Both the position numbers and the translations under genes were made by a program. A DNA stretch of 64,000 nucleotides from Scatophagus argus. Taxonomy: Eukaryota; Chordata; Actinopteri; Scatophagidae. The DNA is taken from assembly GCF_020382885.2 (NCBI RefSeq), contig NC_058496.1, forward strand, positions 3,774,501-3,838,500. Reading direction: 5' to 3'. Below the pieces are notes generated by a model that was given only the letters and a program-made list of their open reading frames with translations, ran no database searches and was not told the DNA's origin. Positions 32,101 to 44,805 of the stretch are shown here, one piece after another (positions within the stretch are counted from its first letter, which is position 1; every line of letters begins with the position of its first letter).

Positions 32101-35100
32101 CCAACTATGGGATGGATGTCACTCAGATGTATCTGAAACTTATGACCGCATGCTTAGCATTAGGACAAACCCTTTTGGTTCAACTTAGTCTTTTCCTCTG
32201 GTGCTGCCCTTTGGCCAAAGCAGTAAAAATGAATGTCAAACAACCACATGGGCTGCCAGCGTGATTGTGTGTGTTATTTAGACATATAGTGTGCACACTG
32301 AGACACACTTCTTTGGCAGCTCTGCAGTGCTGTGTGGTGCAGGCAGCATGCACAGTTTGTCCCCTTCAGTGGGACGATAAAAACAAACACACCTCCAGAG
32401 GATTCGGTGAAAGGTGGAACAGAACGCACCATAAACAGTCCAGAATAATACCTGCTTGCTGATTTACAGCCTCATTTGTTGGGGACTCACCAGGGAACGG
32501 AAAACCGAGAGCGTGTATGTGTATAATATGTGTGGTTTACAGGCTTCACACAGTCTGTATGTTTGTGTGCCTGTGGTAGGACTGTGTAGGACTGGGTGTG
32601 TTTTATCTTACTGTGTCTTTGAGATTGATGAAAAGATATTTCTGATTGGCTGAACATTTCACAAAGACATGTGATCTCTTCTCTACCACCCCCACTCTCT
32701 AAGCCGCCCACTGAGTGTCTCATTTGTCTGTGAGAACAACACAATCATTTAAAAAATAGCTACAACAGTCAAGGGATTAAATCAGTTTTTAGGTGGTAGA
32801 GGACAGCACATAATTTGTGTGTTATTGTCATTTATCAGACTGATCATTTCTGCTTGGCTAGCGGAGGGGAGCCCACATGTTAGAAGTTTGTTTCCCGGCC
32901 ACTTGATTCCTAAACAGAACACGACACATTTCACAGAAGCAAGTGTTTTACACAGCTTGGGTAGCTAAGCCTGTCCTGAAGTCACACTCACACCAAACAG
33001 TGAACTTTCAGAGAATGTTTTGTATTTCTGGATATGGAAAAGAGATTTGATTTAAAAAAGAAACAAAACAAATAAAAAACAGTGCAACTGAATAGGAGTT
33101 AAATACTGCTTGGGTGAAGCTTCTGTGAGCCATCAAGGATTGGAGCAGTTAAGTTGATGAGGCTGTTCCTGAGCTAAGCTGACTTCGCATGCATCTTCTT
33201 TATTGTGTCCCTCCAAATCCAGATATCCATCAGGGATTGTGAAGGTCATGAAGACCCAGCAGTCCAGTCCTCAGCCCTCTGCATTGTTGGCCTGCTATTG
33301 ATTCTCCATTATGTCTCCAATCTGCTGCAGTAATCCAATAGTGTCTGGGGACTGAAACAAAGCAGAGCCAAGAGGAACGTGTATGTAGTATCTGTGTCCT
33401 GGTTACAGAGACTGTGGGGGAGCCTGTTATGATCAGATGGTTTGCAAAGAACCAGATTGTCTACAGAAAGAGAAGATTTTTGAATGAGTTATTATTGTTA
33501 TTAAAGTCCTTCAAGACAAAAATATGTTTTTCTTCTTGTTCCTAAAGTCGAGTGTTTTAATGTGTGCAGGGTCTGTTTTCACACTTACTGCTGAAAGTGA
33601 AAATTTTCTCTGCGCTCGGTGAAAACCTGATTTTAAGAAGCGGAGTCATTTTTATGTGTGCCTTAATACATCTGTGAAGGTTATCCTTAACATTTCTGAG
33701 ACACGTGTTTAGCGTGACTGATCTGTCTGAATCCTGGCTTCATTGCCCAGTGAGACCAGTTAAGGCAGTATCTTCTCAGCTACTAAGACTTTTTGACAGT
33801 TTAGATGCATCTGATCTGTATTTTCATCATACCAGATGGCCAAAATGTGCTGTCAGCAACATATTTACCTTGCCAGGCCTGCTTGGCTTCACAGCGGCCA
33901 TTTGACTTCCACCGGGGGCTGACTGGCACCCTTGGCAATATCCCTAAAAGCATGGAGGAGATCTGGCATGAGAGCCAGTGTTTGATCAGCACTTGTGTGT
34001 TTGTTTGAAGGGTGGTAGAGTTTCTGACAAGGACTTGTGGACGAGGAAGTTTGATTAGGAACAGAGAGAGTGACAGAGACAAGAGCTAAATAAGGAATGT
34101 TTATATACACAGCACCTTGTAAGAGCAGAAGTGCTTCATAAGTAGGAATGATGAGAAAAGCTGTGAGAGTTTGCCAAGAAACTCTTGCAACAGTTTTTAC
34201 GTTTAAACCGGACATTTGCCACGTCTGTGTACAGTAATCATTTTTTGTGTGAAATCCAAGTAACTGTGGGGACTTGAAACAGACGTTTTTTTCTGTGGTT
34301 TTTGTTGCGCAGACAGACTGTTGTACAGTTTTACTGTGACGTATGACGCTGTTACAATCTTGCTTGACTTTCACAAAGGTGCACAAACAACCCACAGCTC
34401 AGCCCTTCACTAAAGGCCAGTTCTAAGTGGGTTTTTTTTAGATTTAGACATTCAAGTAAAGAGTTTCCTGTTTATTGATCAGTTGTATCAGTTTACCTGT
34501 TTGGTCCAGACCACAAAAAATCCACCATCTGTCAGAGCCACTGATGTGACTGGGATGCATCTTTGTATTTATATCTCACAGTAAAGTAATGTAAAGTGGC
34601 TTATCAGGTATTGCTTTATCATCATACGTGTTACGGTGCACATGCGCCCTTTTTATTTCCTTGTTCTGTATGCCAGTGATATTTGCAAAGGGAGTGTTAG
34701 ACAGTGGTAAGACGCAGCTGATTAGGATGATCCAGCCATCCATTTTTGTGCACATGTCCAACTGTCTGTCTGCTTCTCTTTTGTTGAGAGGTGAACAACA
34801 GACGTGCTGTTGTTCTCTGCAGCTGTGGGCCTCACGTGGATTGTTCTAGAAACAGTCGGTTGGAGCACTGGCTGGGTTGTGGGGTCAGGTGAGAGAGAAA
34901 GAGGGGTCCAAACAATCCCTTTTAACACTGACACTCCGGCCAGAGCTGAACTGAACCAGACATGCCGGCAGGCTCATTAACATTCCTCGGGTTCAGAGCG
35001 CACAGCCAGTCATACAGTGTGATGGCTCAGGTGGATCAACAGCTCATTACACGGTGGTGAAGAGAAATATTCAGATTCATTTCTAATGACTAATGACCGA

Positions 35101-36446
35101 GAACAGGATTTTGTTTGGTAAACAGCATTCCAGGTGACTTTCCTCCCAGTTCCACTTATGCAAAGTCATGCGACCAGCATAATCTTTTAATTCAGGATGA
35201 GTTTTAAGTTTTCTGTGATCTTATCTGCTCTTGTTAACTTCCCCCTGAGATGAGAACACAAAACACTGACTATCATTAGTTTAAAGGCGATAGAAAAAGA
35301 CATAAATGATGCATAGATACCAAATAAAGACATGATGGCTGCAGTGAAGAAGTGTGGTTCCAGTTAAAATGTACCCATATTGTTGCTGACTGCAACAGAT
35401 GACAGCAGAAGAGCTGGTTCACAGATAAGGACCCAGGCTGGAGATAAGAGTGTCTGGTTCATTCTTTCAGTATCTGAATCAGTGTGTGTGGGTCAACAGG
35501 TATTTGAAGACTATTTTTAAACATGCCTGACAACATAAGTGGTATGAAGTAGTTTGAGAAGTGATACATCCTGCAGCGTTGTAATTTTGTTACAGTAGTA
35601 TATTCTCAGTGCGATACATTCTGATTTGAAGGGGATGTGACTCGCAGAGCAGGGGACCGGAGGTGAAGGCACTGCGAGAGCTCATGAAGCAGACAGACGT
35701 TGGCTAACAGGCTAACAGTCAAGGCTCTGAGGCCTGCAGGTGCATTTATATGCAGGTGCAGCGGTGACTGCAGGCTCGCCAGGGCTTATCTTAAAAAGTC
35801 CAGATTTTGTGTTAGTGAAGTTAGTGAAAGAGAGGGAGGAAAGGCAAGAGAGAGTGAGTGACACAGTAAGGCTGGAGCACATACAGTGAAGAAATGACTC
35901 AGAAAGAACCTGGTTGTGCTGTAAACTGGGCAGAACCAGCAGGATCGCTTTCAGCCTCAGGGCTACGCCTTGTTCATACACACTGTGTGAGGTGTTATTT
36001 AGCCTACACACACACACATGCGCACAGCCTGCAGTATGGAAGGAATTATGTAAATAAAGAGGTTAGAGATGAGAAGTAGGAAGAAGTTGCCGGTAACAGG
36101 ATTCTTTCTACTGTCAGTCAGGATTGTATTGTTCTTCAAAAGAACATTCAAACAAGACTACTCGGGATTGTTATCACACACACATACATAAACATTTCAT
36201 TAGTCACCATGAGTGACTGTCAAAGCAGAGCGCTTTCGCTGCAGGCCAGCTCAACAGTGAGAGTGTGCTATCTATCAGCCACACATTAGAGAGAGTGATG
36301 GCATTAAAATGGCCTCAAACTTATCACAGTTAATCAGGGAGTCTGTGCTGGTGGACTGTGGTGAGGCATCACTTCATCCAAAGCTTTTCTGCCCTGTTTT
36401 TTTTTGCCCAATGTAATAATAACTCATACTAACTATTCTCTTGCAG
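26169..36446 (+). other. pip5k1b: pip5k1b intron 1 (about 10.3 kb)
   Basis: Contains Tc1 copy 2 and otherwise unique-looking sequence. In mammals the PIP5K1B locus hosts the intronless gene PABIR1 (FAM122A) in an intron; no comparable frame is recognisable here. The longest frame (33889-34395, minus) has no family resemblance. A GC-richer stretch near 29990-30180 could be regulatory but carries no diagnostic motif. Confidence 0.45.
31499..31944 (-). mobile_element. Tc1/mariner relic (copy 2)
   Basis: Bounded by inverted ends: CACTGTATCGACAAAAGTAT at the left and the complement of CACCATATAGACAAAAGTAC at the right, with TA before the left end. The interior is the transposase C-terminal region on the minus strand with internal deletion. 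It is a non-autonomous, MITE-like derivative. Confidence 0.85.
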
Positions 36447-36550
36447 AGGGCCTCCTGACGGATCCAAACCTGCTGATGTTCGCTCGAGCTGACAGTCAGG
36501 AGATGTCACCCTGATCGCTGTTTGTCGGACACAGGTTTTTATGAAGCAAG
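36447..36550 (+). other. pip5k1b: pip5k1b 5' UTR exon with upstream ATGs
   Basis: Acceptor TTCTCTTGCAG at 36446 and donor AAGCAAG|GTAAGT at 36550/36551. It contains two upstream ATGs. The first (36477) opens a 13-codon frame closed within the exon. The second (36541) reads out of frame through the main start codon and stops only in the next exon but one, so it could dampen translation. Confidence 0.65.
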
Positions 36551-36678
36551 GTAAGTTAATGCTTTTGAATCGTTCAGTTGAAATATTTATGGAGGAAATA
36601 GTCATATTAAGGTTGAGGAATTTTTAACAGCAATTCTTCTTAGCACAGTTTTATTCCAGTCCCTTGTGTGTCTTTCAG

Positions 36679-39600
36679 ATGTCAACCACAACAGAAAATG
36701 GGATGGGAGGGCCTTGGAACACAAGCAGAGAGAAGACGTACAAAAAGGTAAAATAAATAAATAAAATGTGACTACTTATACAACAGCCGCATCGAGTTTG
36801 GCTTTTATGTGCCTCCCAAGACAAACATGAATCTGCTTCCATTTATTTTGGAATGCCACTCATTAGAGCCAACGAGTCCAAAAGGTCTTTACTTACTGAG
36901 TCACACGAGTCCTTATAAACGTCCTTCTGCAGCACAAAATGTCCTGACCCCTGTCAGGGCCTGCTGCCAGAGATCAGTCAAGTGCCGGTCACACTTGTTT
37001 TCTTTCCATTTTTTTAATTTTAGACGTCACTGCTCATGGCAGCATTTCTTAAGATGTTACCATTAGAAGTGGCTCTCCACAGTGGCTTGTTAGGTTCGGA
37101 CTAAAAACTCGTCCAAGGTCTTTTTGTGGAGGCTTCCCGCGCAGCAGGAGTACTAGTTTGTGTCCCAGCCTGTTCTGGCTTTTAATGTGTTTGTATGGAA
37201 ATTCTGCCACAGATTTGTGCTGCACAAGTCATGTACTTTGATGTGTCCACATATGATCTGCTTTCCTGATTTTCAGGCCGTCTACTTTGATGACGTGTGA
37301 AAATAACTTGTTGTATTGAACTAGAGGCTGTAAATGAAATATAAACATGTCTCAAACAGAAGGCTTGTCTATTTTTTTATTTTTCAATTGTTCCTTTTGA
37401 AACCAATGGGAATAGCAGTGACTGCATGCTGTAAAAGCCTGACTAATGGGACATTTTCTCTCCTGTTCTCACATGTAGACCACGTCATCGGCCTTGAAGG
37501 GGGCCATTCAGCTTGGTATTGGTTATACAGTGGGCAACCTCACTTCCAAGCCTGACAGAGATGTGCTTATGCAAGACTTCTATGTGGTGGAAAGCGTCTT
37601 TCTGCCCAGGTCAGTGCTGCGTTCAGACGTGCTTATGCGCACAGCTTTTACACACGACAAGGACTCCTCTGTGTATGTTTTTGCACTCATTCAACATATG
37701 AGTTATTTGTGTACCAATGGTTTAATAGCAGTCAGACTTTTGCATAAGCTCGAGGTTATTGCACTACAAGAGCCAGTGAATCAGAGAGCCGCCTCATAAT
37801 AACAGCTTATGTGTAGGTGGCAACAGGCTGCTTTTTTGGCTGTGACAGTTTCCTGACTCTGCAAAGTGAATGAATGGAAAGCAACTAAAGACCCGGCTTT
37901 GCTGGTCTCACCTCTCAAATATTATGTCTGGGTCTTGAATTAAAAATACTGAAAGCTACCATTAATGATGCTCAATGGAAACTGCAGACACTCGACATCC
38001 AGGCCAAAACATTTTTTGCTGCAACCACAAACTACCACCATCATTTATCAACAAAGTGAATTTTGCTAGTCTAAGTCATGATGCAGGGATAAAACTATTC
38101 TGGTGGATAATCCTGCCAAGAACTGTGAAATCAGCTTACTGTGCGCCTCTTACTGCCAGAGTGCAAAACATATGTCAGTGGAGAGCAGCTCCTTCATCTC
38201 AGGCCGTCTTCAGTTTAATTAAGTGTTTTTTACAGTATAATCCAAAGCAGACCCAGGAATTCTTTGAAAGCGTGACTCTCATGTATTCACATATACATCA
38301 CCACATGGTTAATGCTCAGAAACATACTGTATATATTTTTACAATTGATCAGTACGACCCTGTCACTCATTAGTGTTATCTCCTCACAGTTTGTTTGGTC
38401 TTAGCTGAATCAGTGGACTGAGGATGTTAAATGTTTTGTTTTTCTATCCAGGAAAAAGCTAAAGGTGTTTGCTACTTATTTTTCTGTCTGTAGTCACATA
38501 CGTGGATCATCCAATGCTGTCTCAAAGTCTGAGGCTCCAGGAAGCAAGTTGGAGTCCTGCTAGGAAGTACTTTGGTTTACCTTTGAGATTCTGCACCAGG
38601 ATATGCAAACTCACTATTGTTCATGCAAAACTGGTCTCGGCACGCACGTATGCTGTCCTCCTCCTTAGCAACAGCCCAAACATCAGTCTACAAAAGATGA
38701 AAGGCATCTTGTCACATCATCCTCAATCAGCACCCGGTGCCAAACCTTCTCACATGGCGGTGAAATCAAAGAAAAGCTGCGGCCATCTTCGCAGGCCAGC
38801 GTTTTTTACAAAAAAACAGAAAAGAAAGAAAAACGAAAATTAGACAAGACACAATAAAAGAAAAACTTGATGTATTACATCTGGCATCTGACATAACCGT
38901 TTCTCTTTTTCCTCTCAGACTTTCTCTAAGTGTTTCTTTTGGGTTCAGTAATAGCACACAAACCCCTCTGTTTCTCGTCACCGGGAGAGCATCCTGAGAG
39001 AGCAGCTGAGCGATGGAGGAGGCGGCTCTCCGATGCTTTTATTCCCTCTCCCTCCTCGTGTTGTTGCACCTCTCTGGATCTTTTTCCACTGTTGTTTGTC
39101 CTGTCAGTCTGGTTTTGGATGGCTGGAGATGTCGCAGGTCACTTTGACTCCCACACACGCGCGTGTGCGCACGTTTTTTTGTTTCTCTGCTCATGTAACT
39201 CTGACAGCCAGCACACATCTTTCTCAAGGCACACACACACACAGACAGCTCTGTGATTAGATAGAAAGAAACATTTCCAGGCGCTGTTTGTTGCTAAATG
39301 GTTTCATGCGTTACCGTCACAGACTGTCAGTCATTGGTGATGGATAACTGTTGTTGCCCTAGCAAGCCAAACAGAGCAGTTAGATTGCATTGTATAATAA
39401 TCACAGGTATAGTGTTACACAGCAGGGCCCGACTGTTGCCTGTATCTCATTACCGAGTGTGGTACCAGCTCAAAACAGCACACTAGCCTCTTTACCCAGA
39501 AAACCGTCCAAGTCCTCAGAATTTAAACCAGATTTAGAGACGCCCTGGAAAACAAAAACCTTTATTAACCTACTTCATGAAGATTTAGGGTCCATGTGAT

Positions 39601-42600
39601 TGATTTCAATTAGAGTTTATTTGATGAAAGACTCGATGGCTGAATCACACTAACCTGATCAGACATGCTTACGCTGTGGTGTCCCCTCAGGCACAGGTTG
39701 CCAAACAGGTTCTGTTCTGTGTCGGACGTGTCTCACGCTCTGCTCAAGTCCAACAAGAAAATGCATTTTGTGTGTTTGTTGGTTTTATTTTCGGCCTTTT
39801 GCTACTCCCTCTCTCTCCCCCCCTGAGAGTCAAGGCTCATGTGTGGTGTGGTATTGTTGAGATCCAGTAATCAGAACCACCTTCAGTCTCCAGGGGAAGA
39901 ACTCTATACAGGCCAGTTTGTCACCACAATGCTGGTGAATCTCTGTTCCCATAGATGACTTCACTGAATCCTGTTCATGCATGGGTGGAGCACATTACAA
40001 GGGCCTACTGATACATTTACTGGGAGTCAGTAGCCTAGATATGAAGCACATGAGGTGTTAGGCTTCACTTTCCCCCCTGGTGCTGCCTGCATGGGGTCCT
40101 TGGGGTGGAAAATGATGTTTGTCTTAAAGACTCCGACTGTTTCACTCATGTAATGTTAGAGGTTTTCTTTATCCCTCCTTGCTGAGTTAGTGTTGGATTA
40201 ATGTTTCTAATGTATGATTATATGTTTTTGTTTCCTGGCTTGCTGCTGTATTTTCTGCACATCCCAGCGAGGGAAGTAACTTGACCCCAGCACACCACTA
40301 TCCTGACTTCCGCTTCAAGACCTACGCCCCGCTGGCCTTTCGCTACTTCAGGGATCTGTTTGGCATCAAACCAGATGACTACCTGGTAAGACTAAAACCT
40401 GGTTGTCATTATTTGCTTCACCTTTCCTTGAATATATGTGATTATCAGTTAGTTTATGCATTGTAAACCTAAAAGACACAATGAAACATCAGTTCAGTTT
40501 CACCTACTGCATGGTTGAGTTTTACCCAGGGTGAGATGACTAAAGGAATCATCTGACATTTAGGAAAATATGTTAATTCACACTGGTTGCCTGGTCAGGA
40601 AGTCACTACTCCTTGCTAGGAAATTGACCAGCACAATTTTACATCCGTGTAAAACCACTAAAGGTCAGGTTTACACAACAAATACAATGTGTTAGGGAGC
40701 TTTACAGGTGCTGGATTTTGTTGCTTTCAGATGCAGCCAGGCTGGCTGTTTCAACGTATTCCCAGTATTTATGCTAAGCTAAGCTAACTGCCAGTTAACT
40801 TTGTACTTGGCAAACAGAAATGAGAGTGGCAAATAAGCTAAGTTATTTCTTCTCTCTAACAGATTTATGTATAAATTGTGAAAGTACTGGATGTTGGTTA
40901 TGACTGAGCTTACACATGTAAGCCATGTTCAAACACCTCCTGTCAAAGCCTTTATTTATGTGCCCTACCTGCCATCAAGTTTGCTAATTTAGTCTGCTGT
41001 TCACCAGATAGTTTAGATTGTTACCATATTCATCCCTCCTTAGCACATCTCACACTTTACACAGATTTTGTGTAATCTTGTTTTGGGCTTTTGTCAAGGT
41101 ACACAGTTTTCCTGTTTTCTGTCTGCCTCCAAGTCTTTCGAAAACTCACCGGCTCCATTCTTGTTGTTGAATGAAAATTTGTTTATCTGCACAAATGAAA
41201 GACAAAAGCCGCTGGAAGAGGAGATGGAAATCGAAATGTAACTTGAAGGCCACAGAGGAGGATGTCACAGCGGCTTAGAGGATGTGCTAATGATTGATGT
41301 CCTTGAGGTGATGATGAATTCATTCAGGCAGAAGCCACACACAGCAGAGCCTAATTAAAAGAGAGAACACACACACACACACACACACACATAGTATCCC
41401 AAATGCAAATTGCAATAAAGTGCGGATGTGTTTGTGCTGGCAAGTGAACGTGCCTGTGGACGGTCATCAGTGGAAGAGTCTCCTGAGAGGAAGAGCGGAT
41501 GCCTCCAGTGTTTCTCCTGCCCTCTGAACATGCTGCTCTCGTAACACACTGATTAACATCTAACTGTTCACTTCAGTCAGCTGCTCTCTGCCTCATACGC
41601 TCTGGATCTGTTAAGTAATATTTTAGACAGCAGTGTGCTTCCAACTTTGTAGCATCACTGTGGGAAAGGACGTTTCCTGTTTGAGTACCACAGTCCACCT
41701 GCGCTCAGAGCTTCACCTGCCAGCACAGAGGCTCAGTTTTAACAAGGCGGGCTGTATCGCCCAGCATCACCGATGCCCTTGAAGCTGATTGTCAGCAAAC
41801 CCTGACAGCCAGGCCATTGTAGCAGCGTATTGATCATTTTATTCAAGGTAACCGTGTGTTTCATCTGGAGAGAGTGAGGCAGGCAGTGAACGCGACTAAA
41901 CAAAATGTGAATAAAACTTTGGAACATTACCTTGTAACATCTGATGGATTTTCTCCAACAGTGGTGGAGAAAGTTAACAATGAAGACATCAGTTCCCGCA
42001 ATCCCTTGCTGCTTACGTTCATTGTTTAGTTTTTTTATCAAGAGACCTTTTGCACTGTGCGTCTAAACAGAAAGTAGCATTTAAACAGAAAAATGGTGCT
42101 TTTGAATGACAACACTTAATGTAAATACCCTGAAGGCAGCAAAGCCAGAACTAAATAAACCAAAGACGTCTGTGGTGTAGCGTCTTTGTCATGTTTTCCG
42201 TAGAAACTGAAACGTTAAACCGGTTTGTTTATGTTTGTCTTTCCTCAGTACTCCCTGGTAAACGAGCCTCTGATTGAGCTGACCAACCCAGGGGCCAGCG
42301 GCTCTCTCTTCTACCTGACTAGCGATGATGAGTTCATCATTAAGACCGTCCAGCACAAAGAGGCCAAGTTCCTCCAGAGACTGCTGCCTGGGTATTACAT
42401 GGTGAGACATTTGAAGTTGCTTGATTAGGCCTCCAGCACCTGGTGAGGAGGCAAAACTCGGGTGCCTAAAAGCTTCTTCATCAGTGGCACAAATGAGATG
42501 CAGTGAACTTTCTTCATTAGCTGCTGCTGTACTGCATCGTCTGACTGAAAACTGCCTCCGACGTGTCGGTTTGATGCACAAAAGTCAAACATCTGATTAT

Positions 42601-44125
42601 TTGCTTGCTTATTCATCATTTTAAGTCACTCATCATCACAAGTATGTAGAGTGTAAACACAATATTTGTTTAGTTGCTAAGAAATATTGAAATTTTAATA
42701 ATATACATTTAAGTACCTAAAGATCTGTCAGGTAATTTGCAACGTCATACAGCCATGTAGGAATGTATTCCTTTAACCTCACTGCACAGCGTCATAAGCT
42801 GTCTTTCACTTTACAGAACCTGAACCAGAATCCACGCACGCTGCTGCCAAAGTTCTACGGGCTGTACTGCATCCAGTCCGGGGGCATCAACATCCGACTG
42901 GTGGTGATGAACAACGTGCTGCCACGCTCCGTCAAAATGCACTACAAGTACGACCTGAAGGGATCCACCTACAAGAGACGAGCGTCCAGGAAAGAGAGAG
43001 ACAAGGCTTGTCCGACCTACAAAGACCTGGACTTCCAGGACATGCACGAAGAGGGGCTTTACTTTGACACAGAGACGTACAACAACCTGATGAAGACCCT
43101 GCAGAGAGACTGCCGGGTAAGTGGTTCTTGTGAATGCGGGATCGTTCTTGTCTCTCGTCTGTTCGTTGGCTTGGCTTTGAAATTGCAAAGTCATACAGTA
43201 ACAGGAAGGCCACAATTATTCCACGAAAGGAAGCTCTGCCGCAAACAAGGAAGTCTAGGATCAGGTGATTGTGATTTTATTATCATATCATATGCATATG
43301 ATAATGATATCATTATCATATGCTTTTCCTTTGAAAGGCCGTTTCAAACATTTTGACCTGTGTGCAGCAGAGCCCCACATGGACGTTATGTCATGTCCCA
43401 TGTCAGAGCTTCGAGCACATTGCTTTGAACCTGGGAATTCGCCGGAGTGAAGGGACATAGCTGTTGATGGGATGTCACTGACCTCTCATTCTTGCAAACA
43501 TATGATAAGCACAAGTTAACTGCATTGAATTGCTGTGTGTGGATCTGAGATGGGACGAGATGTTTTGAGAAGAGAGTTTTCCATGTGCTGGCTAGTGGAG
43601 CTGCTGTGTGTTTCCACTGTGTGTTCAGTCTAAGCTTTCAGTTTTCCCTGAGCTCCGTGCTGCTTTGTTTCAGTACATGACAGCTCTCCAAACACTGAAT
43701 GTGATTAAGACATGATCCCGGCGGCGTGAGAGACCCAGCGCTCAATCCAAAGATAGTCTTCCAATCTAAAGGCTTGCGTTCTTCTCTGTTTTAACATAGT
43801 GGCCAGGAGACTGTCTGCTGGTGGAGGACGGTTGGAGTTTAGTAGGAGACATGGTGTGTGCTTCGAACGTCCACTAGTTTCCCTCTGCTTTTAGGAGCAC
43901 AAAAACAGACAACGGCATACAAGATTAGTTATCGGAAAACCTCCAATGATATCATACTATTGCGATACTGAAAGATGTATTCTGGTACAACGAGGAGGAA
44001 GGCCTTTTGGGACCCCCTTATGAGTGACGACAATATGGATTCAAGACTCTTGTGTCTTATCCTCATCGTGGCTGGTTAATGAAGGCTCAAAAGCCCCCTG
44101 TGTTGTAATCCTATTCGTTTAGTTC

Positions 44126-44164
<39 letters not shown>

Positions 44165-44747
44165 CTCTTCCATGGGGTCTGACCAGGATGTTACTGTAAA
44201 TGCGTATTGGTGTATCAGAAAGAAAGACTTCCTGCCAGACTTCCTGCTCGGCCCAACCAACCTGCCAGACCTGCATGACACCATTCAGCTAACAACTTAA
44301 TGACTTCCATCACACCAGCCTCAGCTCAAATGTTTCAGCTTTTAGTGTGTGGGAACAGAGAAACCTTGATGGTTTTATTGCCAAGCGGTGATTGATGGCG
44401 GTGAGGCGAACGGAATTAGCGGTAATGAACAGTTTGATGCTGTAGATTATATTTAGTTGAGTAACAGAGCACATTTTTTCTTTTCTTTTGTCTTTTGCAC
44501 CAAAGTGAGTGAGTAAGTTTGTGGTTTAGTGTTGCTGATTGGGGGAAGTGGAGTTTCCCTCCACGAAAGGTGCATAAACAGCTGTGAACAGCTGTGGTTT
44601 TCCCACCTTTTAACTCAAACTGTATCTCGATCACAAGCTTTTGGACAAACATGGGTCTTGTGATGTGAAGTTAGTCAGGTCAAGTCGAATTCAGATGAAC
44701 TTCAGCTGATCTCCTTTCCCTTCATCATTAACCTATATGCTGACTTT

Positions 44748-44805
<58 letters not shown>

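Noticed and set aside
33889..34395. 168-codon minus-strand open frame in pip5k1b intron 1
   Set aside because: No recognisable domain, no sensible start context, and length within what chance gives in 64 kb of six frames. It does not resemble PABIR1, the gene nested in this locus in mammals.
39033..39260. Frames over CACACA/CGCGCG sequence
   Set aside because: Translation of simple repeats in a pip5k1b intron.
42811..43215. 134-codon minus-strand frame
   Set aside because: Antisense shadow of a conserved pip5k1b exon.
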